In this document: positions 16,050 through 23,032 of the stretch, in pieces
How the letters are laid out: every line of letters starts with the position of its first letter
Numbering within the stretch: position 1 is the first letter of the stretch
Assembly (NCBI GenBank): GCA_000434055.1
Contig: HF999640.1
Location: 1,535 to 27,137 of the forward strand
DNA: 25,603 nucleotides
Reading direction: 5' to 3'
Source: Ruminococcus sp. CAG:488
GTDB lineage: Bacteria > Bacillota > Clostridia > Oscillospirales > Acutalibacteraceae
Position numbers and translations under genes: made by a program
Notes under the pieces: generated by a model
Databases searched by the model: none
Told to the model about the DNA's origin: nothing
The model's input: only the letters and a program-made list of their open reading frames with translations

Positions 16050-16296
16050 CTTTGACGGGAAAAAGTAAGCAAAAAAGGATGCCAAGAGAGCTTTCGGCCG
16101 GTGCGAGAAAGCGTGAGAGTTTTGCCAAAATACATCCCTGAGCTGCGCGGCTGAAAATTGCAGTAGGCTGTGCCGTGTGCGTGCGTTAAACGTCAGAGTA
16201 TATATGTACTCGCTGAGGCCGTTCCCGTGAGGGTTCGGTGAACAGAGGTGGTAACACGATAATTCGTCCTCTGCCCTAAGGGCAGGGGGCTTTTTC
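16050..16296 (+). ncRNA. T-box leader (tyrosine specifier) of tyrS
   Basis: A tRNA-sensing riboswitch that allows transcription into tyrS when uncharged tRNA-Tyr accumulates. GGAT at 16077-16080 pairs with ATCC at 16134-16137 to close Stem I. On its 3' side, directly before the closing helix, lies TAC (16131-16133), the Tyr codon, as the specifier. The T-box core is AGAGGTGGTAACACG at 16244-16258. Its TGGT (16249-16252) would pair with the ACCA end of uncharged tRNA-Tyr. CAGAGG (16243-16248) can pair with CCTCTG (16268-16273) as the antiterminator. The competing terminator uses the same CCTCTGCCC and GGGCAGGGGG, followed by TTTTT. Confidence 0.93.
16268..16295 (+). terminator. Regulated terminator of the tyrS T-box
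   Basis: CCTCTGCCC (16268-16276), loop TAA, then GGGCAGGGG with one G-U pair, followed by GC and TTTTT (16291-16295). Its 5' arm is shared with the antiterminator, which is the switch. Confidence 0.9.
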
Positions 16297-16332
16297 TGTC
16301 TAAATATTTTTCACGAGAAAGGAAACATCAAA

Positions 16333-17556
16333 ATGACAATTTATGACGAACTTGTTGCCCGCGGACTCATTGCTCAGGTCACGGACGAAGATGAAATCAA
16401 GGAGCTTATCAACAACGGAAAGGCAGTTTTCTACATCGGCTTTGACCCGACAGCCGACAGCCTTCATGTAGGTCACTTCATGGCTCTCTGCCTTATGAAA
16501 AGACTTCAGATGGCAGGCAACAGACCCATCGCCCTTCTCGGCGGCGGCACAGGCATGATCGGTGACCCATCCGGCAGAACCGACATGAGAAAAATGCTTA
16601 CAAAAGAGGACATCGACCACAACATCGCCTGCTTCAAGAAGCAGATGAGCCGTTTTATTGAATTCGGCGAGGACAAGGCAATGATGGTCAACAATGCAGA
16701 TTGGCTCCTCGACCTCAACTATGTTGACGTCCTTCGCGAGGTCGGCGCATGCTTCTCCGTTAACAATATGCTTCGTGCCGAGTGCTACAAGCAGAGAATG
16801 GAAAAGGGTCTCAGCTTCCTTGAGTTCAACTACATGATTATGCAAAGCTATGATTTCTACCATCTTTTCAAGGAGTACGGCTGCAACATGCAGTTCGGCG
16901 GCGACGACCAGTGGTCAAACATGCTCGGCGGTACAGAGCTTATCAGAAAGAAGCTCGGCAAGGACGCTTATGCAATGACGATCACCCTGCTGATGAACTC
17001 CGAGGGTAAAAAGATGGGCAAGACCGCTTCTGGTGCTGTTTGGCTCGACCCCGAAAAGACAAGCCCCTATGAATTCTATCAGTACTGGCGCAATGTCGGC
17101 GATCAGGACGTTCTCAAGTGTATCCGTATGCTCACCTTCCTTCCGCTTGAGGAAATTGACGCAATGGATCATTGGGAGGGCGCACAGCTCAATGAGGCAA
17201 AGGATATCCTTGCGTTTGAGCTTACAAAGCTCGTCCACGGTGAGGAAGAAGCCGCCAAGGCGCGAGAGGCTTCAAAGGCACTCTTCGGCGGTGGGGCAAA
17301 CCTCGACAATATGCCGGCAACTACTCTTTCGGATGCAGACTTCACTGACGGAAAGATTGATATTCTTGACATTCTTCTCAAAACAAATATCACAAAATCA
17401 CGCGGCGAGGGCAGACGTCTTGTTCAGCAGGGCGGCGTGTCCGTTGACGATAAGAAAGTAACCGATATCGGACTTTCATTCGCCTCGGATGACCTCAAGG
17501 CAAACGCAATAATCGTGAAGAAGGGCAAGAAGATTTTCCACAAGGTTCAGGCATAA
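16333..17556 (+). CDS. tyrS: Tyrosyl-tRNA synthetase
   Basis: Class I aminoacyl-tRNA synthetase that charges tRNA-Tyr in the cytoplasm. The 407 residues show the HIGH-type motif as HVGH (residues 45-48) after YIGFDPTADSL. The tyrosine pocket segments are GGTGMIGDPSGR and QFGGDDQWSN. The KMSKS-type loop reads KMGKT (227-231), a form seen in one group of bacterial TyrRS. A C-terminal S4 RNA-binding domain spans about 340-407. The ATG follows AGAAAGGA (16316-16323) at nine bases. Expression is controlled by the tyrosine T-box directly upstream. A small membrane protein gene follows 21 bases later and may share the transcript. Confidence 0.97.
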   Translation: MTIYDELVARGLIAQVTDEDEIKELINNGKAVFYIGFDPTADSLHVGHFMALCLMKRLQMAGNRPIALLGGGTGMIGDPSGRTDMRKMLTKEDIDHNIACFKKQMSRFIEFGEDKAMMVNNADWLLDLNYVDVLREVGACFSVNNMLRAECYKQRMEKGLSFLEFNYMIMQSYDFYHLFKEYGCNMQFGGDDQWSNMLGGTELIRKKLGKDAYAMTITLLMNSEGKKMGKTASGAVWLDPEKTSPYEFYQYWRNVGDQDVLKCIRMLTFLPLEEIDAMDHWEGAQLNEAKDILAFELTKLVHGEEEAAKAREASKALFGGGANLDNMPATTLSDADFTDGKIDILDILLKTNITKSRGEGRRLVQQGGVSVDDKKVTDIGLSFASDDLKANAIIVKKGKKIFHKVQA

Positions 17557-17577
17557 GCCGAAAGGGGCGGAAAGAAA

Positions 17578-18147
17578 ATGAAATTGATAAAAGCCTTTTT
17601 TGTGATGCTTCATCTTCAGCTTGTTCTGCCGCTTGCTTTGCTTGTCATTGAAGGCGTTACGAGCGAAAAGCTGACGGTAATATCATATATCACTTCGGCT
17701 TTGGGCGTACTTTTCTTTATAGCGGTTCAGGTTATCGGCTGGATGTGTGCCGTTTTGGCGGTTAAAATGTTCATGCAATCACAAACGGAGCAGCTTTCAA
17801 AGGCTTGGGTTCTGTTGAAAATTAAAACCGTTCCGTTTTATATTCTGAATTTCGCCGTATGCTTCATGGTCGGTTTCGGACTAACCCTGGCAACAGCCGG
17901 TTTTCTGTCATTCATCATTATTATAATGATTATTTACACCTGCACATTCATTGTGCAAAGCGGATTTTTCGGAGCGGCAAACATAATTCTTCTGAGAAGA
18001 AAATACGGCAAGGAACAAATTTCGGCAATACATTATCTTCTGCAATTTATTTCGGTTCTTGATGTTATCAGCACGATAATTCTTTTAAGAAAGACGAAAA
18101 AATTAAATGCGGCAAGTGCGGAACAAATTGAATCAGCTACAGAATAA
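17578..18147 (+). CDS. Small polytopic membrane protein, unknown function
   Basis: Not recognised as a member of a characterised family. It has 189 residues with about five hydrophobic segments (roughly 5-24, 34-63, 84-104, 106-128 and 150-171), short polar loops and a charged C-terminal tail. A good ribosome site (AAAGGGGCGG, 17561-17570) lies seven bases before the ATG. With tyrS only 21 bases upstream and no terminator between, it should be read from the T-box-controlled transcript, although a link to tyrosine is not shown. It ends at a bidirectional hairpin. Confidence 0.75.
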   Translation: MKLIKAFFVMLHLQLVLPLALLVIEGVTSEKLTVISYITSALGVLFFIAVQVIGWMCAVLAVKMFMQSQTEQLSKAWVLLKIKTVPFYILNFAVCFMVGFGLTLATAGFLSFIIIIMIIYTCTFIVQSGFFGAANIILLRRKYGKEQISAIHYLLQFISVLDVISTIILLRKTKKLNAASAEQIESATE

Positions 18148-18150
18148 AAA

Positions 18151-18188
18151 AATTTCCGACCTTTGATAATTTCAATGGTCGGATTTTT
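18151..18188 (+). terminator. Bidirectional terminator between the membrane protein gene and the P-loop-like gene
   Basis: CCGACCTTTGA (from 18157) pairs with TCAATGGTCGG (to 18182) with one mismatch. An A-run precedes it and TTTTT follows. It lies between two convergent stops. Confidence 0.85.
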
Positions 18189-18192
18189 CTGT

Positions 18193-19206
18193 TTATATGC
18201 TTTCGATTATTTCCGTAACTGCATCGTAAACATCAACAATGTTGCCGAAAATATAATTTATTTTTCTTTCCTCCGTCTGTGCGCCTATCAGCGACTCAAA
18301 GGCTTCGTTCATCAGCGAACGGTAAGCTTTCAGCGAAAAATTTATTCTGTTTTTATAAAGCTCGCTGTCCATTGTATGAAAACGTGAAGCAAAAACTCTG
18401 CGCTCTTTTTTGGGCAAAATTCTATGATAATGCTCTGATGAAAAAGCTCCGAAGCTCAGCTCAGGCACAATAATATGCTCAACCGTTTTTCCGTCGAGTG
18501 AGCATATACAGCTCACAACATCATAACCCGAGCCGAGTGCGTATCGACGCAGTCGGTCTATTATCATCGTTGAAACCGCTCCCGTTTTGTCAACAATTAC
18601 AGCCAAGCGTTCGCAAGCATCAAAGGCTTTCATGTTCAGCTCCGCACCATCGGGAGTTATGCAGGAAACGAACTTTCTTGTCTCCGTCCCGATGCTTCCC
18701 TGCATCTCTGCGCCGAGCTTTTTCCAAAGTTTTGAAGAATAGTTTACAACACTTCCGATATTCACAGACTTTGCGTCAATACGCATTGCGTCTTTTTTCA
18801 CGCTGTCCGCCGCCGACAAAAATCTTCCGCCGCGTTTTATTTTTTTATCGTATTCTTTCTCGTAAATATGTAAAAGCTCTTGTGGGATTGTTTCTGAAAA
18901 AAGCTCATTTAAGTCAATAATTTTCTCTGCATTTTCAATTTGTTTTTCTTTTAAAATTTTTTCGTCTGCAATAAGTATTTTCTCTTCGTCACAATAAATT
19001 CCGCAGCAGTTTTCAAACGAAAAAAGCATTTCGTTTTGAATACTTTTTTGAACAAGCTCCTCAGAAAGCTCAATAAAAATTTTGTCCTTCAGCTCGGGCG
19101 ATCCGCCTTTAACAACAAGTATTTTTTCAATTTTCTCAGGCTCAAAAATTCCCGAGTGCACCCCGTCCGCCGTGTTTGCTCCGTAATAAAAGCAACTGTT
19201 GTCCAT
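18193..19206 (-). CDS. Two-domain P-loop-ATPase-like protein with degenerate Walker motifs
   Basis: Resembles, by recall, a Firmicute family of ~360-residue proteins built from two tandem P-loop domains (the PRK06851 type). Length here is 337. Domain one opens with YYGANTADG and ILVVKGGSPELKDK at about 29-42, where the relatives have an I-L-K-G-G-P-G-T-G-K-S loop. IIDLNELFSE (96-105) matches its end. Domain two has LAVIVDKTGAVSTMIIDRL (201-219) at the second P-loop position, then GYDVVSCICSLDGK and EHIIVPELSFGAF. Neither loop keeps G-K-S/T, so ATP hydrolysis looks lost. A GAGGTGAT ribosome site (19217-19210) precedes the ATG. Function is unknown; its promoter is divergent from birA. Confidence 0.72.
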   Translation of the reverse strand: MDNSCFYYGANTADGVHSGIFEPEKIEKILVVKGGSPELKDKIFIELSEELVQKSIQNEMLFSFENCCGIYCDEEKILIADEKILKEKQIENAEKIIDLNELFSETIPQELLHIYEKEYDKKIKRGGRFLSAADSVKKDAMRIDAKSVNIGSVVNYSSKLWKKLGAEMQGSIGTETRKFVSCITPDGAELNMKAFDACERLAVIVDKTGAVSTMIIDRLRRYALGSGYDVVSCICSLDGKTVEHIIVPELSFGAFSSEHYHRILPKKERRVFASRFHTMDSELYKNRINFSLKAYRSLMNEAFESLIGAQTEERKINYIFGNIVDVYDAVTEIIESI

Positions 19207-19224
19207 CGGATCACCTCATTCATC

Positions 19225-19253
19225 ATTATATTACATTCTATTCCCCACGACAA
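19225..19253 (-). promoter_or_regulatory. Promoter of the P-loop-like gene
   Basis: On the minus strand, TTGTCG (19253-19248), a 17-base spacer and TATAAT (19230-19225). The predicted start near 19218 would leave a very short leader that cuts into the ribosome site, so the -10 may not be used as drawn. Confidence 0.4.
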
Positions 19254-19262
19254 AAAATGTGC

Positions 19263-19291
19263 TTGTAAAAAGATGAATTGAGTGATATTAT
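19263..19291 (+). promoter_or_regulatory. Promoter of birA
   Basis: TTGTAA (19263-19268), a 17-base spacer and TATTAT (19286-19291), with TG at 19283-19284 giving an extended -10. Transcription would start near 19298, about 29 bases before the ATG. Confidence 0.65.
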
Positions 19292-19326
19292 TTTAGAGGA
19301 AACACAAACACCGAGAGGGTGAAAAT

Positions 19327-20067
19327 ATGCTAAATCAGGAAACAATTTCATCAATGCTGCCGAACGCGACCGTTGTAACCTATGACGTGACAGATTCGAC
19401 CAATACAAGAGCGATCAAGCTTGCAGAAACAGTTAAAGGAAACATTCTTGTTGCCGCCGAGGAACAAACGAACGGCAAGGGCAGACAGGGCAAAAGCTTC
19501 TATTCCCCTGCCAAAAGCGGCGTATATTTCTCAATTATTATTCGTCCTAAGGGCAATTTGAATGACGTTGTTTATATTACCTCTGCCGTAGCTGTCGCGG
19601 TTGCAAAAACGATTGAGGAAATGACAGACCTTGACCCGAAAATCAAGTGGGTGAACGACATTTACGTTAGCGGCAAAAAGGTCTGCGGAATTCTTGTTCA
19701 GTCGATTGTAAAAAACGGAAAGGTTGACGGACTGTGCATAGGAATAGGTGTCAATATCAGCACAACGGATTTTCCCGACGATGTCGGCACAAGGGCAGGC
19801 TCGCTCGGTGAGGAAATTGACAGAAATATTTTTGTTGCAAAAGTCACCGAAAAAATGATCGCATTTGCCGATGACATTGATGACAGAACCTATCTCGATT
19901 ATTACAGAAAAAAATCCTGCGTCATCGGCAAAGAAATAAAATATTACGAAAACAACATTGAGCATTTTGCAAAAGCAATCGAGATTGACGACAATGCAAA
20001 TTTAATCGTCAGCGAAAACGGCGAAACAAAAAATCTCTCCAGCGGAGAGATCACGGTAAGATTTTAG
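19327..20067 (+). CDS. birA: Biotin--[acetyl-CoA carboxylase] ligase without DNA-binding domain
   Basis: Activates biotin with ATP and attaches it to the biotin carrier protein of acetyl-CoA carboxylase or other biotin enzymes. The 246 residues begin directly with the catalytic domain: YDVTDSTNTRAIKLAE (19-34), the biotinyl-AMP loop GKGRQG (50-55), KWVND (107-111) and KVCGILVQ. The C-terminal SH3-like part ends in SSGEITVRF. There is no N-terminal winged helix, so this is the monofunctional type, which cannot repress biotin genes. The ATG follows AGAGGGTG at five bases. The gene has its own promoter and a terminator and is not in an operon. Confidence 0.94.
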   Translation: MLNQETISSMLPNATVVTYDVTDSTNTRAIKLAETVKGNILVAAEEQTNGKGRQGKSFYSPAKSGVYFSIIIRPKGNLNDVVYITSAVAVAVAKTIEEMTDLDPKIKWVNDIYVSGKKVCGILVQSIVKNGKVDGLCIGIGVNISTTDFPDDVGTRAGSLGEEIDRNIFVAKVTEKMIAFADDIDDRTYLDYYRKKSCVIGKEIKYYENNIEHFAKAIEIDDNANLIVSENGETKNLSSGEITVRF

Positions 20068-20098
20068 ATTTGCGCTGTATTTTAACCTTATTATTTTA

Positions 20099-20143
20099 AA
20101 AAAGCTGTTCCTTTTTCTTGCGAAATCGAAACAGCTTTTTATT
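20099..20143 (+). terminator. Bidirectional terminator between birA and the coiled-coil gene
   Basis: AAAAGCTGTT (from ~20100) pairs with AACAGCTTTT (to ~20139) around a loop of about 20 bases, followed by T/A-rich sequence. The same arms serve the minus strand, where they begin at the stop of the coiled-coil gene. Confidence 0.8.
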
Positions 20144-20789
20144 ATAGATTTTTGTATTTTTCTTCGCTCTGCCTTATAAGCTCCAAAGCCTCTGAATTGT
20201 CGGCGTTCGGCTTTTTGGGCGGAGATTTTTTCGTTGTTTTCTTTGTGCTTTTTTTAGTCGTCTTTTTTTCTGCCGGCTTTTTTTCTTTCTTTTCTGCGGC
20301 GGTTTCGTTAATTATTTCCTTGTAACTTTTGTTGATATTTTTATATTCGTTTTTAAGGTCGGAAACAGATACAAAGGTTTCCCCGATTGCCGAAGAAATG
20401 CTTTCAAGTTCGTCCTGCAGATCCTTTATTCTCTGCTTGGCTTCAAGCACCTGATCCGCCGTAAGTTCTCTGACGGATTTTTCAAGCGAACGTGCCGCCT
20501 CAATATAATTATCCGTGTATTCCTCGGTCTTTTTGAGAAAAAGTTTTGAAGGCTGATTTTTCTCAAGCGCTTCCTCACGTTCTCTGATTTTCTCGGTCAA
20601 GTGTATAATTTTCTCGTCCTTTTCGGCGATTTCAGATTTCAGCCCGTCCGCTTCCCGTATCAGCGCCTCGAGCTTATACGAGTCTTTTTTTGTTCTGTTC
20701 AGCTTGATCTGCATTGCATTTATGCGGTTCATAACCTCATAGCAATCATATCCTCCGAACATCACCTTTTTTAGGATTACCTCCTGCAT
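20142..20789 (-). CDS. DivIVA-like coiled-coil protein with lysine-rich tail
   Basis: Not assignable to a characterised gene. It has 215 residues. The N-terminus FGGYDCYEVMNRINAM (11-26) resembles the G-Y-D-x-x-E-V segment at the start of DivIVA/GpsB proteins, which bind curved membrane or division partners. Heptad-rich coiled coil follows from about 30 to 165. A low-complexity Lys/Thr/Pro stretch (167-193, repeats of T-T-K-K and S-T-K-K) could bind nucleic acid or acidic surfaces, then a short helical end. No signal peptide or membrane helix is seen. AAGGAG precedes the ATG by eight bases. It lies 16 bases after mscL, in one operon. Confidence 0.75.
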   Translation of the reverse strand: MQEVILKKVMFGGYDCYEVMNRINAMQIKLNRTKKDSYKLEALIREADGLKSEIAEKDEKIIHLTEKIREREEALEKNQPSKLFLKKTEEYTDNYIEAARSLEKSVRELTADQVLEAKQRIKDLQDELESISSAIGETFVSVSDLKNEYKNINKSYKEIINETAAEKKEKKPAEKKTTKKSTKKTTKKSPPKKPNADNSEALELIRQSEEKYKNL

Positions 20790-20805
20790 ATTATCCGCTC
20801 CTTAA

Positions 20806-21228
20806 TTATTCAACATCCGATGTGCAATGAGGGCACTTAACAGCCTCAATGTCGATTTCAGACTTGCAATAAGGGCAAATTTTTGTTGCCGGAGCAGGCT
20901 CCTCATCCGTCTTTTTATGTAAGCGGTCGGAAACATCGTTAATTGCCTTAATAATGGCAAAAATAACAAGCGCCATAATGAAGAAATTGATAACCGCCGT
21001 GATAAACTTTCCGTAGCCGATTGAAGCGTCGCCGATCGTCACGGCAAGATTTGAAAAATCGACCTTACCTAAAATAATTCCGAGCAACGGGGTAACGATA
21101 TCCTCAACGAGTGAGCTGACTATCGCCTGAAAAGCACCGCCGATAATAACGCCGACTGCAAGATCAATAACGTTGCCGCGCATTATAAATTTTTTAAATT
21201 CCGCAAAAAATCCTTTTTCTCTTGACAT
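20806..21228 (-). CDS. mscL: Large-conductance mechanosensitive channel with C-terminal zinc ribbon
   Basis: Pentameric inner-membrane channel that opens under membrane tension and releases solutes during osmotic downshock. The 140 residues include the MscL start EFKKFIMRGNVIDLAVGVIIGGAF (TM1, about 17-45), the loop with GKVDFSN, and TM2 (about 75-97). The usual helical end is followed by KICPYCKSEI and KCPHCTSDV. Here Cys 118, 121, 132 and 135 make a CxxC-x10-CxxC zinc ribbon. The ATG at 21228 is chosen because AGGTGGT lies just upstream and an in-frame ATG at 21273 falls upstream of the predicted transcription start. It is followed by the DivIVA-like coiled-coil gene. Confidence 0.95.
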   Translation of the reverse strand: MSREKGFFAEFKKFIMRGNVIDLAVGVIIGGAFQAIVSSLVEDIVTPLLGIILGKVDFSNLAVTIGDASIGYGKFITAVINFFIMALVIFAIIKAINDVSDRLHKKTDEEPAPATKICPYCKSEIDIEAVKCPHCTSDVE

Positions 21229-21257
21229 AATAATACCACCTACTCTGATCTTTATAT

Positions 21258-21286
21258 ATATTAACACATTCAATTCTTTTTTTCAA
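21258..21286 (-). promoter_or_regulatory. Sigma-A promoter for mscL
   Basis: On the minus strand, TTGAAA (21286-21281), a 17-base spacer and TAATAT (21263-21258). Transcription would begin near 21251, which excludes the upstream ATG at 21273 as the start codon. Confidence 0.75.
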
Positions 21287-21329
21287 GATTATTTGACGTT
21301 TTGCACTTTTATTTTGCTTTCTGATATTG

Positions 21330-21335
21330 TATAAT
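21330..21335 (+). promoter_or_regulatory. -10 element upstream of uxaC
   Basis: A perfect TATAAT, 22 bases before the uxaC start. No good -35 box lies at 16-18 bases (candidates TTGCAC and TTGCTT are at the wrong distance), so it may need an activator. Confidence 0.45.
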
Positions 21336-21357
21336 CATTAAAAAGGAGCTGAATAAA

Positions 21358-22758
21358 ATGGAGAGATTTATGGATGCAGATTTTCTTCTTTACAATAACA
21401 CGGCAAAAAAGCTTTTCTTTGAGGGTGCAGCGGATATGCCGATTTTCGACTGGCACTGTCATCTCTCACCCAAAGAGATTTATGAGAACAAACAGCCTGC
21501 CGATATTGCGGAGCTTTGGCTCGGCGGAGATCACTACAAATGGCGAGCCATGCGAAGCTTCGGCATAGACGAAAGATACATAACGGGGAACGCTTCGGGC
21601 TATGAAAAATTTAAAGCATGGGCTAAGGTTTTACCTGCCTGCATAGGTAATCCCCTTTACCACTGGACGCACCTTGAATTGCAAAGATATTTTGATATTT
21701 ACGAACCTCTTAATGATAAAACCTGCGATGAAATCTGGAACAAAGCCAATGCAAAGATTGCCGCAGGCGGCTTCACTCCGAGGGAGCTTATTGTTAATTC
21801 AAACGTCACCTGTCTTTGCACAACAGACGATGCTGCGGATACGCTTGAATATCACAAGCTCCTTGCCGAGGATAAGAGCTTCAAATGCAAGGTCTATCCC
21901 GCATTCCGACCCGATAAGGCATTGAATATTGAGCAGCCTTCATTTCTTCCGTGGCTTGAGGCGCTCGAAAAAGTCGCCGGTCAGAAAATCGACAGCTACC
22001 AAAAGCTGACGGAGGTTCTGAAAGAACGAATTGATTTCTTTGCCGAAAACAGCTGCCTTGCGAGTGACCATTCCTTCGGCTATGTCCCGTACAGCAGAGC
22101 AAGCTCCGATGAGCTTGAAGCAATATTCAAAAAAGCTGTCAACGGCAAAATCCCGAGTACTGACGAGCAGGACAAATACAGAACCGAGCTGTTCAGATTT
22201 TTCGCGCATGAATATGCACGCCACGGCTGGGCTTGCGAAATTCATATCGGCGCAATGAGAAACAACAATACAAGAATGTTCAAGTCAATCGGTCCCGACA
22301 CCGGCTTCGACTCAATAGGTGACGGCGATATCGCATATAAGCTTTCAAGAATGTTGGATTCTCTTGACGAGGAAGGCTGTCTGCCGAAAACGATTCTCTT
22401 TGCGCTCAACCCGACGGCGAATTATGTCCTCGGCTCAATGCTCGGCAACTTCCAGTCAAGCGAAGCCGCTTCAAAAATTCAGCTCGGCTCGGCATGGTGG
22501 TTCAACGATAACATTGACGGCATGAGAGAACAGCTAAAAACCTTTGCGAACCTCGGCGTGCTCGGAAAATTCGTCGGCATGGTTACGGATTCGAGAAGCT
22601 TCCTTTCCTACCCGCGTCACGAATATTTCCGCCGAATTCTCTGCGGACTTATCGGCGATTGGGTTGAACAGGGACTTTACCCCAACGACAAGTCGCTTAT
22701 TGATATCATCAGGGATATTTCATACAACAACGCCTCCGAATACTTCGGACTTAAATAA
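21358..22758 (+). CDS. uxaC: Glucuronate (uronate) isomerase
   Basis: Interconverts D-glucuronate with D-fructuronate and D-galacturonate with D-tagaturonate, the entry step of hexuronate breakdown. The 466-residue length is exactly usual. The N-terminal amidohydrolase-fold motif FDWHCHLSPKEI has His 33 and His 35. Other family stretches are WLGGDHYKWRAMRSFGI, CTTDDAADTLEYH, EIHIGAMRNNNTRMF, GSAWWFNDN and VTDSRSFLSYPRHEYFRR. AAGGAG (21343-21348) lies nine bases before the ATG. No other hexuronate gene (uxaA, uxaB, uxuA, kdgK, transporter) is adjacent, which is unusual. Confidence 0.97.
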   Translation: MERFMDADFLLYNNTAKKLFFEGAADMPIFDWHCHLSPKEIYENKQPADIAELWLGGDHYKWRAMRSFGIDERYITGNASGYEKFKAWAKVLPACIGNPLYHWTHLELQRYFDIYEPLNDKTCDEIWNKANAKIAAGGFTPRELIVNSNVTCLCTTDDAADTLEYHKLLAEDKSFKCKVYPAFRPDKALNIEQPSFLPWLEALEKVAGQKIDSYQKLTEVLKERIDFFAENSCLASDHSFGYVPYSRASSDELEAIFKKAVNGKIPSTDEQDKYRTELFRFFAHEYARHGWACEIHIGAMRNNNTRMFKSIGPDTGFDSIGDGDIAYKLSRMLDSLDEEGCLPKTILFALNPTANYVLGSMLGNFQSSEAASKIQLGSAWWFNDNIDGMREQLKTFANLGVLGKFVGMVTDSRSFLSYPRHEYFRRILCGLIGDWVEQGLYPNDKSLIDIIRDISYNNASEYFGLK

Positions 22759-22765
22759 AAAATAC

Positions 22766-22808
22766 GGGACTGTCACTTCAAAAACAAGCGGCAGTCCCCC
22801 TTTTTATT
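22766..22808 (+). terminator. Bidirectional terminator after uxaC
   Basis: GGGACTGTC (22766-22774) pairs with GGCAGTCCC (22790-22798) with one G-U pair, followed by CC and TTTTT. On the minus strand the hairpin is followed by a T-rich run, so it can also end the phage-like transcript. Confidence 0.88.
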
Positions 22809-23022
22809 CTATTTCATTTCTGAGGTCGTCAATCCTGTGGTGTGCCGACTTGACGGAGCTTTCAACAGCATACATTCTTTCAACAAGATTGTTGTGCTTT
22901 GCAACCTTCTTTTCAAGCTGTTCAATACGATATGACGACAGCTTGTTTGCGGCAAGAATTCCGCCGAGAGAACCGACAAGCGTTCCGGCAAATGCAATCA
23001 AAGAAACCGTAATTTCAGCCAA
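22804..23022 (-). CDS. Phage-type XhlA/holin-like small membrane protein
   Basis: 72 residues with a membrane helix (about 3-25, VSLIAFAGTLVGSLGGILA), then NKLSSYRIEQLEKKVAKHNN and a coiled-coil tail ending HHRIDDLRNEIE. This arrangement matches a common small protein found next to tail and lysis genes of Firmicute phages (hemolysin XhlA/holin-associated type). The start is chosen as TTG at 23022: GAGGTG (23034-23029) lies six bases before it and overlaps the stop of the upstream gene. A longer in-frame ORF reaching ATG 23196 would overlap the upstream gene by over 160 bases and has no sensible N-terminus. No endolysin follows. Confidence 0.75.
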   Translation of the reverse strand: MAEITVSLIAFAGTLVGSLGGILAANKLSSYRIEQLEKKVAKHNNLVERMYAVESSVKSAHHRIDDLRNEIE

Positions 23023-23032
23023 TGCCCTCACC

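Noticed and set aside
20249..20310. T-rich, repeat-like tract that could be a simple repeat
   Set aside because: It is the reverse complement of the lysine/threonine-rich tail codons of the coiled-coil gene, not an independent repeat element.
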